Of a stretch of DNA of 5,441 nucleotides, positions 1 through 5,441 are shown piece after piece. Each line of letters starts with the position of its first letter. Within the stretch, counting starts at the first letter, position 1. A program made the position numbers and the translations under genes. The notes below the pieces were generated by a model that was given only the letters and a program-made list of their open reading frames with translations, had not been told where the DNA came from and ran no database searches. The stretch lies in assembly GCA_046482735.1 (NCBI GenBank), contig JAWOEL010000107.1, positions 1 through 5,441 of the forward strand, read 5' to 3'. This DNA comes from JAQICB01 sp046482735 (GTDB lineage Bacteria > Bacteroidota > Bacteroidia > Bacteroidales > UBA1715).

Positions 1-1
1 A

Positions 2-70
2 CAAAAAACAATAGATTCTGTTGAATCAGCTACAGAAGCATTTAAAGAATTTAGTGAACAATCAAAATAA
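2..70 (+). CDS. C-terminal end of an unidentified protein (5' truncated by window edge)
   Basis: An open plus-strand frame enters from the left edge and ends at TAA (68-70), giving 22 visible residues that end in EAFKEFSEQSK. The segment is hydrophilic, rich in Glu, Lys and Ser, and looks like an amphipathic helical tail. The codons are purine-rich (gaa, aaa, gca), which fits real coding on this strand. The gene converges on the glycosyltransferase gene. The complementary strand is also open over these few codons, but it has no usable start: the only in-range ATG, at 41-39, meets a stop within four codons. No family can be assigned from 22 residues. Confidence 0.5.
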   Translation, partial: QKTIDSVESATEAFKEFSEQSK

Positions 71-73
71 GTT

Positions 74-89
74 ATATATAATTATATAT
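74..89. repeat. 16-base perfect AT palindrome in convergent spacer
   Basis: The sequence ATATATAATTATATAT is its own reverse complement and begins three bases after the stop codon of the left-edge gene. It lies in the 98-base spacer (71-168) between two convergent genes. A looser partner, cgatataatt at 147-156, is complementary to 80-91 apart from a two-base bulge. Position suggests a weak bidirectional terminator or a transcription-separating structure. There is no GC stem and no clear U-run, so this is not a classical intrinsic terminator, and in AT-rich DNA such palindromes also arise by chance. Confidence 0.4.
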
Positions 90-168
90 CGTGCTGATTT
101 GATTTTACTATTTTAATTGTGTTTTTGTAATGTACGAAGCTGAACTCGATATAATTGTTTAGTAAAAG

Positions 169-1353
169 TTACTTCGATCTCAGGTTACAATATAAATCCT
201 GCATATTTGTACACAACGTACGATAGTCAAATTTTGAAACTATTACATCCGCTGCATAAGTAGACATACTTTGTCGCAAAGAATCATCTTCGATCATCTG
301 TAATAATTTATGAGAAAAATCAGTCACATTATTTTGAGACAATAATGCGGTTTTTCCCTCTTCAACAATATTTTCTATACCTCCTACATTTGTTGCAACA
401 ATAGGTTTAGCAGAAGCCTGAGCTTCAATTAAACTAACAGGTGTACCTTCATTTTTAGAAGTTAAACATACAACATCTACTCCCGCATATACTTCATCTA
501 TTTCCTGTATCCAAGAAGTAAATACAACAGATGCATCATCATTATATTCATCTTTAGTAGTATAAGACAAACCAAGCGACTCGCAACACGCATATAACTG
601 TTGTCGTAATTCACCATCCCCTACTATACACGCTTTAATTTTTTTACATGAATGAGATATTACATACTGTATTGCATTCAAAAACAATTCATGATTTTTT
701 ACCGAAACCAATCTACCAACAATGCAAACTACAAGCGTATCATCAGAAAAATGGTATGCAGAACGAAATTTTTCTCTTTTTTCCTGCGTATGTTGAGTAA
801 ATTTATCTAACTGAAACCCTAATGGAATAACATGTAATTTCTTCGGATTACATATCTTATATTTCTCACCCAATTCATACTTTTGCAATGCACTAATAGC
901 AACTATAGCAGTAGTTTTTCGTGCCAGAAAACGTTCAATTAACACAAATATTTTAGTTTTTGCCGAACCAAAATAAGAATGAAACACATGACCATGAAAT
1001 GTATGAACAACAATCGGCACACGACATACAAAAGCAGCAAAACGCCCTAAAGTACCTGCTTTTGCCGCATGAGTATGAACTATATCCGGTTTATATTTGT
1101 GTATAATTTTTATAATCTGCCAGAGAGCAAATACATCCTGAAACGGATTTATACTCCGGCGCATTTCGGGAATAACCGTATAGGGTATTTCCAGTTTGTC
1201 CAAAATATATTCAGAACTTGCCTCTGATGCATCTCGTAATCCACCAATTAATTTTGTTTCATATTCATCGCTTAAAAACTTAGATAAATACGCAACATTA
1301 TACGTCGGTCCGCCTACATTAAATCTGTTATGGATACGTAAAATTTTATACAT
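169..1353 (-). CDS. family 4 (GT4) glycosyltransferase, probably surface polysaccharide synthesis
   Basis: This 394-residue protein should transfer a sugar from a nucleotide-sugar donor to a growing lipid-linked glycan at the cytoplasmic face of the membrane, retaining anomeric configuration as GT4 enzymes do. The N-terminal Rossmann half opens with a hydrophobic strand and a glycine loop, FNVGGPTYN (residues 11-19). HTHAAKAGTLGR (93-104) and HTFHGHVFHSYFG (117-129) are typical of polysaccharide GT4 enzymes. The donor-binding C-terminal half has GRLVSVKNHE (213-222), GDGELR (245-250) and the E-x7-E motif in EGTPVSLIE (E302, E310), followed by TNVGGIENIV (321-330). Length is normal and there is no signal peptide or membrane segment. 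The ATG overlaps the end of the asparagine synthetase gene by 8 bases, so translation is likely coupled. Donor and acceptor sugars cannot be read from sequence. The family assignment is firm; the polysaccharide role is inference from context and from similar enzymes. Confidence 0.93.
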   Translation of the reverse strand: MYKILRIHNRFNVGGPTYNVAYLSKFLSDEYETKLIGGLRDASEASSEYILDKLEIPYTVIPEMRRSINPFQDVFALWQIIKIIHKYKPDIVHTHAAKAGTLGRFAAFVCRVPIVVHTFHGHVFHSYFGSAKTKIFVLIERFLARKTTAIVAISALQKYELGEKYKICNPKKLHVIPLGFQLDKFTQHTQEKREKFRSAYHFSDDTLVVCIVGRLVSVKNHELFLNAIQYVISHSCKKIKACIVGDGELRQQLYACCESLGLSYTTKDEYNDDASVVFTSWIQEIDEVYAGVDVVCLTSKNEGTPVSLIEAQASAKPIVATNVGGIENIVEEGKTALLSQNNVTDFSHKLLQMIEDDSLRQSMSTYAADVIVSKFDYRTLCTNMQDLYCNLRSK

Positions 1354-3226
1354 CTGTCATATATTTTTTCCACCATGTTTGAAATACAATCAAAGCCCAA
1401 ATTTTAGCTGCTGAATCACCAGGATTTTGAGAAAACAACTTTGAACGAAGAAGCTGCACTTCCGAATTAGAAAATATTCCCTGCTCTTGAATATACGAAT
1501 GTGACAATAAATTGTTTATCACAGGTTGCAAAACAGTACAACACCAGCTATGCAATGGCACCTCAAACCCCTTTTTGGGGCGATTATATAATTCCTCCGG
1601 CAAATCAAGCCGGTATGCGTCTTGCAAAACTTTCTTTGTAAGGTTGTTATCTATTTTATATTCCTCTGGCAATGAGTTTGCGAATTGCACAACAGCATGA
1701 TCTAAAAACGGTGTTCGCACCTCTAAACTATGAAGCATAGACATACGATCTACTTTAGTAAGCATATCATGTGGCAATACCAAATGTTGGTCTGCATACA
1801 ATACATCTTGTATACCGGAACCACGAAAATGAGCTGTATATTGTGACATATCATTCTCTTCATACCTATACGGAAGAATAAATTGCTTTACCTCCTGCTG
1901 CGACTGAATAGAACACCATAAAACATACCGTTCCTGAGGCGAAAACCGTGCAGCCTCTGCAAACCGAATAAGTTGTCGCACCACATTTCCCGTTTTGGAA
2001 TTTCGCGAACTCGAAAACATACGAAATGCAGGCAAAAAATGAGACAACAACGCACTTACACGAGGATATTTATGAAGAAGAAAATGAGCTTTATGCTTAT
2101 TATATCCAGCAAACAGTTCATCGGCACCATCACCGGACAACGCAACCGTAACATGAGGTTTTACATATTTACTTAAAATAGATACCGCAATTGCCGAAGA
2201 GTCTGCAAATGGTTCATCAAAAGAATCCAATACAGAAAACATATTTTCCTCAAAATCTTGCGTAGAAACAGGAATAACCGTGTGACGAGAATGTATTTTT
2301 TGTGCAACCAACTCAGCATATGTTGTTTCATCAAAATACGGATTGTCGGTAAAACCAACAGAAAAAGTTTGCAATTGAGACACATGCGAAGCAGCAATAG
2401 TTGATATTACAGAAGAATCAATACCTCCACTTAAAAATGTACCTAAGGGCACATCAGAAATCAATCGTTCACCAACAGAAGTATCCAGTTTTTTTCGTAA
2501 TAATTTTTGAGCATCTGTATATGAACCGGTAAAATGATTTTCTTCATTATACTGTGGAATAGTATAATACTTTTTTGTACATACCGAATCTTTAGTTATA
2601 GTAATATACTCTCCCGGAGCTAATTTATACACATTGTTTACAATAGAATCAGGTGCCGGAATATATTGTAATTGCAAATAAGAACTTAATGCCTGATAAT
2701 TGACCTCTTTGGGAAATGGAAAAACCATAAGAGCTGATAGTTCTGAAGAAAAACCTATAAAATCATCTTGCTGTGTATAATACAGAGGTTTTATACCAAC
2801 TCTGTCGCGAGCAATGAAAACCGATTTTTTATATGAATCATATATTGCAAAAGCAAAAAAACCGGATATTTTTTCAAGGCAAGCCTCTTTATATTTTATA
2901 TATAAATACAACAAAACCTCTGTATCAGATGCCGATACAAAAGAAACGCCATCTGACCTAAGTTCAGCATAAAAGTCGCGATAATTATAAAATTCACCAT
3001 TATATACAATAGTATACCTGCCGGAAACATCTGTAAATGGCTGATTAGCATCTTTAGAAGTATCAATAACAGACAAACGAGCATGTCCGAAACAAGCAGT
3101 TGTATCAGAAAACACACTCTGAAAATCCGGACCTCTGTGATTTATGCGTGACAAAGCAGAAGAAACACCATGAATATACTCATCAGATACATACGAAAAA
3201 GAATATATTCCGGTAATTCCACACAT
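1346..3226 (-). CDS. asnB: glutamine-hydrolysing asparagine synthetase (AsnB type)
   Basis: This 626-residue cytoplasmic enzyme is predicted to release ammonia from glutamine and use it, with ATP, to amidate aspartate to asparagine. It starts MCGITG; Cys2 becomes the N-terminal nucleophile after Met removal, which fixes the start. The class II amidotransferase domain (about 2-215) has RGPD (31-34), ARLSVID (49-55) with the substrate-binding Arg50, YNGEFYN (75-81) and Asp101. The synthetase domain (about 235-620) has the ATP pyrophosphatase loop SGGIDSS (266-272), LSGDGADELFAGY (363-375) and RMSMLHSLEVRTPFLDH (494-510). The protein is longer than E. coli AsnB (about 554 residues) and matches the 610-640 residue form seen in Bacillus and in many polysaccharide loci, where homologues such as WbpS amidate sugar acids. 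It lies 26 bases after an aspartate aminotransferase gene and overlaps a glycosyltransferase gene, so either asparagine supply or sugar amidation is possible. No Shine-Dalgarno sequence is visible. Confidence 0.93.
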   Translation of the reverse strand: MCGITGIYSFSYVSDEYIHGVSSALSRINHRGPDFQSVFSDTTACFGHARLSVIDTSKDANQPFTDVSGRYTIVYNGEFYNYRDFYAELRSDGVSFVSASDTEVLLYLYIKYKEACLEKISGFFAFAIYDSYKKSVFIARDRVGIKPLYYTQQDDFIGFSSELSALMVFPFPKEVNYQALSSYLQLQYIPAPDSIVNNVYKLAPGEYITITKDSVCTKKYYTIPQYNEENHFTGSYTDAQKLLRKKLDTSVGERLISDVPLGTFLSGGIDSSVISTIAASHVSQLQTFSVGFTDNPYFDETTYAELVAQKIHSRHTVIPVSTQDFEENMFSVLDSFDEPFADSSAIAVSILSKYVKPHVTVALSGDGADELFAGYNKHKAHFLLHKYPRVSALLSHFLPAFRMFSSSRNSKTGNVVRQLIRFAEAARFSPQERYVLWCSIQSQQEVKQFILPYRYEENDMSQYTAHFRGSGIQDVLYADQHLVLPHDMLTKVDRMSMLHSLEVRTPFLDHAVVQFANSLPEEYKIDNNLTKKVLQDAYRLDLPEELYNRPKKGFEVPLHSWCCTVLQPVINNLLSHSYIQEQGIFSNSEVQLLRSKLFSQNPGDSAAKIWALIVFQTWWKKYMTDV

Positions 3227-3252
3227 ATAAATGTTAAAACTATTCTATTAAA

Positions 3253-4449
3253 TTATTGTAAAGAATTAAATGCTTTGTGAATACGCTCGAGTGCATTTGA
3301 AATATTTTCATCAGAAGTCGCAAATGAAAACCGAATACATTCAGAATTACCAAAACCTTCCCCCGAAACAGACGCAACATGACCTTCTGATAATAAATAC
3401 ATACTTAATTGATATGCATTTTTAATTTCTGTCCCCTCTGGTGTTTTGGTTCCAAAAAAAGCAGAAACATCAGCAAAAATATAAAAAGCACCATCAGGTA
3501 CTTCTACCTGAATTCCCGAAATAGATCGTAAGCCTTCAACCATTATATTCCGGCGACGCAAAAAAGCTTCTGTCATTTTTTGAGGAAATTCGAGCCCACC
3601 ATTTAATGCAGCTACCGCCGCTTTTTGTGCAATAGAAAAAATACCGGAAGTCACCTGCCCCTGCAATTTTGTACATGCCTTTGCTATAGATTCATGAGCA
3701 GCCATATATCCAACCCTCCAGCCTGTCATTGCAAAAGCTTTTGATACACCATTTACGACAATTACCTGATTTCTGATTTCAGGAAACTGTGCAATAGATT
3801 CATGTTTACGTTTATAATTAATATGTTCATAAATTTCATCAGAAACTACAAGTATTTGAGGATTTTTTGCAAACATTTTTGCTAAACTTTGTAGTTCATC
3901 TTTTGTATACACAGCACCTGAAGGATTAGAGGGAGAACTAAACACAAACATACGTGTTCGTGGTGTTATAGCTCTGCTTACCTGTTCCGGGGTAACTTTA
4001 AAACCGGTTTCTATAGAAGAACGTATATAAATTGGTTTAGCTTCTGCCAATTTAATTGCTTCCGGATAACTAACCCAATACGGAGTTGGTATCAGCACTT
4101 CATCATCCGGATTAAGCAAGCTGAGAAAAATGTTTGATAATGAATGTTTTGCACCTGCAGAAACAACTATTTGATTAGGATTATATTCTAAATCATTATC
4201 TCGTTTGAATTTTTCACAAATTGATTGAATCAAATCTGAAAAACCCGAAACTGGTGTATAAAAAGAATAATTCTCATCTATAGCTTTTTTTGCGGCTTCT
4301 TTTACATACTCCGGCGTATAAAAATCCGGTTCTCCGACACTTAAATTTATAACATCAATCCCCTCTTCTTGTAACTCTCTACTTTTTTGAGCCATCGCTA
4401 AAGTTTGCGAAGCTGTTAATGACGCTAATCGTTTTGAAGTTTGTTCCAT
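3253..4449 (-). CDS. aspC: aspartate aminotransferase, PLP fold type I, subgroup Ib
   Basis: This 398-residue cytoplasmic enzyme interconverts oxaloacetate plus glutamate with aspartate plus 2-oxoglutarate, using pyridoxal phosphate. Landmarks in order are SVGEPDFYTP (37-46), SAGAKHSL (97-104), PTPYWVSYPE (121-130), SSPSNPSGAVY (171-181) with the cofactor-contacting Asn175, SDEIYEH (203-209) with Asp204 and Tyr207, VSKAFAMTGWRVGY (235-248) with Schiff-base Lys237 and phosphate-binding Arg245, and IRFSFATS (372-379) with Arg373 for the substrate carboxylate. The whole closely resembles Thermus-type AspAT. Lys101 corresponds to the lysine that reads the distal carboxylate in that enzyme, which supports an acidic substrate; prephenate-glutamate transamination is a possible second activity. 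It is first in a three-gene operon, so its product, aspartate, is the substrate of the next enzyme. The ATG at 4449-4447 gives a full-length N-terminus and has a promoter-like element just upstream but no Shine-Dalgarno sequence. Confidence 0.94.
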   Translation of the reverse strand: MEQTSKRLASLTASQTLAMAQKSRELQEEGIDVINLSVGEPDFYTPEYVKEAAKKAIDENYSFYTPVSGFSDLIQSICEKFKRDNDLEYNPNQIVVSAGAKHSLSNIFLSLLNPDDEVLIPTPYWVSYPEAIKLAEAKPIYIRSSIETGFKVTPEQVSRAITPRTRMFVFSSPSNPSGAVYTKDELQSLAKMFAKNPQILVVSDEIYEHINYKRKHESIAQFPEIRNQVIVVNGVSKAFAMTGWRVGYMAAHESIAKACTKLQGQVTSGIFSIAQKAAVAALNGGLEFPQKMTEAFLRRRNIMVEGLRSISGIQVEVPDGAFYIFADVSAFFGTKTPEGTEIKNAYQLSMYLLSEGHVASVSGEGFGNSECIRFSFATSDENISNALERIHKAFNSLQ

Positions 4450-4548
4450 GTTGTTTTATTTAAAAAATCATGCAAATATACTTTTTTTTACAAAAGTACT
4501 ATCATGATTCTTGAACTCTTACGAACTATTTCTCTTGATAATTCTTAA
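4450..4548. other. intergenic spacer between surface-protein gene and operon
   Basis: This 99-base AT-rich spacer holds the predicted operon promoter. It also has two short palindromes, AGTACT (4495-4500) and ATCATGAT (4501-4508), back to back just upstream of the -7 box, and a run of eight T on the plus strand (4482-4489). A weak minus-strand hairpin can be drawn from CAAGA to TTTTG around 4513-4491, which might help end transcription of the upstream gene, but its stem has only five pairs including a wobble. No clear intrinsic terminator is present. Confidence 0.4.
4473..4480 (-). promoter_or_regulatory. Bacteroidota-type -7 promoter element TATATTTG
   Basis: On the minus strand positions 4480 to 4473 read TATATTTG, an exact match to the TAnnTTTG -7 element used by the primary sigma factor of Bacteroidota. 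It ends 23 bases before the aminotransferase ATG, so transcription would start around 4466-4470 with a leader of roughly 20 bases. The -33 element is poor: the nearest TTTG (4494-4491) is only 10 bases upstream instead of about 19-21, and nothing matches well near 4500-4505. The call rests on the -7 match and position. Confidence 0.55.
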
Positions 4549-5441
4549 TTATTTAAGTATCAACTTTTTTTGAAATGTTTCATATCTTCCTTTCACAATT
4601 ACAAAAAACACCCCTTTTTTGGTAATCGGAACAAACACATTATTTGAATCACATACTGTGCAATTAAACACTCGTTGACCAAATGGATTATACACAGCAA
4701 CATATTCTATATTATCTAATGCTGAAATTATGATACCTTTATTAACATACTCTATACTTAAAGATTGTTTTTGAGAATAAAAAACAGATATAATAGGAGA
4801 AAATGAAAAATCCCCATTATAATCAACTTGTTGTAATCGATAGTAATACATTGTATTAAGAGACACCTCAGTATCAATATAAGAATATGTATGAATGTAC
4901 GAGGAATTACCATGCCCCACAACTTCTGCAATTGTTGTAAATTGCACACCATCAACACTTCGTTGTACGAGAAATTTCTCATTATTTACTTCACTCGCAG
5001 TTTCCCAATATAACTCTATTTTGCCCTCTCGCACATCAGACACAGAGAAATCAGACAACTCTATGGGTAAATAAGTATTATTTGTATTATACAAAACTGG
5101 ATATCCATCATTAGTTGAACTAGCAATATCCCAAGTATTAGTCAAATCCCAGCCGGCATTGGTATATGTTGTTTTTGTTTTCATTTCTGCTGTTGTTTTT
5201 CCGGTACCACCTGCAGAAGAATCTTGACCGGATGTTTCGGTGTCCCAAAAAGAATCTGTTACAACACCTATATTACCTCCCGATCCAATATTACCAAGAA
5301 AGCCACCGGATAAATCACTGTTATTTACAGAGACCAAACCTGTTGAATATGAGTTAACCAACTCGCCTCTGTATTCAATACACCCGGCTAATCCTCCTAC
5401 TCGTTCAGGAGGATATATTGAATGATCAGTACCATCAACAG
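4549..5441 (-). CDS. secreted/surface GLUG-repeat protein with type IX secretion C-terminal domain (5' part outside window)
   Basis: The frame is open from the right edge to TAA at 4551-4549, giving 296 visible residues. There is no true start here: a TTG at 5361-5359 is an internal Leu, and the 26 codons before it include the motif VGGLAG. In order: GLUG-type glycine repeats (VGGLAG 14-19, SGGFLG 44-49); the SFWDTETSG segment (63-71) with a Gly/Thr-rich stretch and NDGYPVL (110-116) that usually closes such arrays; a fibronectin III-like beta domain opening LPIELSDF (124-131) and including YYRLQQVDYNG (199-209); and a C-terminal domain (about 225-296) with VYNPFGQRVF (249-258), GVFFVIVKG (276-284) and terminal KKLILK. 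The last domain resembles type A Por/T9SS sorting tails, which direct export across the outer membrane and are then cleaved. It lacks the usual YPNP opening and carries an odd Cys260/Cys263 pair. A signal peptide should lie outside the window. The role is unknown; adhesin-like beta-solenoid surface proteins are typical of this architecture. Confidence 0.85.
   Translation of the reverse strand, partial: VDGTDHSIYPPERVGGLAGCIEYRGELVNSYSTGLVSVNNSDLSGGFLGNIGSGGNIGVVTDSFWDTETSGQDSSAGGTGKTTAEMKTKTTYTNAGWDLTNTWDIASSTNDGYPVLYNTNNTYLPIELSDFSVSDVREGKIELYWETASEVNNEKFLVQRSVDGVQFTTIAEVVGHGNSSYIHTYSYIDTEVSLNTMYYYRLQQVDYNGDFSFSPIISVFYSQKQSLSIEYVNKGIIISALDNIEYVAVYNPFGQRVFNCTVCDSNNVFVPITKKGVFFVIVKGRYETFQKKLILK

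Larger units (their letters stand above)
169..4449 (-). other. predicted three-gene operon (aminotransferase, asparagine synthetase, glycosyltransferase)
   Basis: The three minus-strand genes are spaced 26 bases apart (3227-3252) and then overlap by 8 bases (1346-1353). No hairpin or promoter-like element was seen in the 26-base gap, which reads as plain AT-rich leader. Both flanks have longer spacers: 99 bases upstream with a promoter-like box, and 98 bases downstream facing a convergent gene. This supports one transcript beginning near 4466-4470 and ending in the 71-168 spacer. Further genes of a polysaccharide locus are not in view, so the operon appears self-contained. Confidence 0.75.

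Noticed and set aside
134..177. Inverted repeat cgaag (135-139) and cttcg (172-176) as a terminator for the glycosyltransferase gene
   Set aside because: The stem is only five pairs with a 32-base loop and the second arm lies inside the coding sequence.
1196..2397. Small open frames of 60-75 codons on both strands inside the glycosyltransferase and asnB genes
   Set aside because: They lie within strongly supported genes in other frames and their products are biased strings without motifs.
2896..3117. 73-codon minus-strand frame within the asnB amidotransferase domain
   Set aside because: Leu/Ile/Met-rich translation resembling a membrane peptide arises from AT-rich coding DNA read out of frame; the AsnB frame there carries catalytic motifs.
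4491..4494. TTTG as the -33 element of the operon promoter
   Set aside because: It is only 10 bases from the -7 box; the usual spacing in Bacteroidota is about 19-21 bases.
5359..5361. TTG as the start of the surface-protein gene
   Set aside because: The frame stays open upstream to the window edge and encodes the GLUG motif VGGLAG there, so the TTG is an internal leucine and the gene is truncated by the window.
5166..5425. Two plus-strand open frames opposite the GLUG-repeat gene
   Set aside because: They are antisense to a frame with clear protein-family motifs, have low-complexity Leu/Phe- or Pro-rich translations, and no promoter or family match.
1..5441. CRISPR array, tRNA/rRNA, insertion sequence or phage genes
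   Set aside because: No regularly spaced direct repeats, no cloverleaf or rRNA-like conserved sequence, and no transposase or integrase motifs were seen on either strand.

Overview
The window looks like a piece of an AT-rich Bacteroidota (Bacteroidetes) chromosome. Four signs agree: a secreted protein with GLUG-type repeats and a C-terminal tail of the type IX secretion (Por) kind; a TAnnTTTG-type promoter element (TATATTTG); start codons without Shine-Dalgarno sequences; and a glycosyltransferase and amidotransferase of types I recognise from polysaccharide loci in this phylum. The genus cannot be told from the sequence.

Layout from left to right. Positions 2-70 hold the last 22 codons of a plus-strand gene entering from the left. 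A 98-base AT-rich convergent spacer with a 16-base perfect palindrome follows. Then come three minus-strand genes, transcribed right to left: a class I/II aspartate aminotransferase (3253-4449), a glutamine-hydrolysing asparagine synthetase (1346-3226) and a family 4 glycosyltransferase (169-1353). The gap between the first two is 26 bases and the last two overlap by 8 bases, so they very probably form one operon. A promoter-like TATATTTG lies about 23 bases before the first gene. Upstream, and separated by a 97-99 base spacer, is the 3' part of a large minus-strand gene for a cell-surface or secreted GLUG-repeat protein (4549 to the right edge).

How the genes may work together: the aminotransferase can make aspartate from oxaloacetate and the synthetase can convert aspartate to asparagine, which gives a compact two-step route to asparagine. 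The tightly coupled glycosyltransferase points to a second reading, in which the AsnB-like enzyme amidates a sugar acid or supplies an amide for a surface polysaccharide. The sequence alone does not decide between these. All three enzymes have their key catalytic residues and no frameshifts. I found no RNA gene, CRISPR array, insertion sequence or phage feature. I did not find a convincing new system; the most interesting item is the aminotransferase-synthetase-glycosyltransferase operon.
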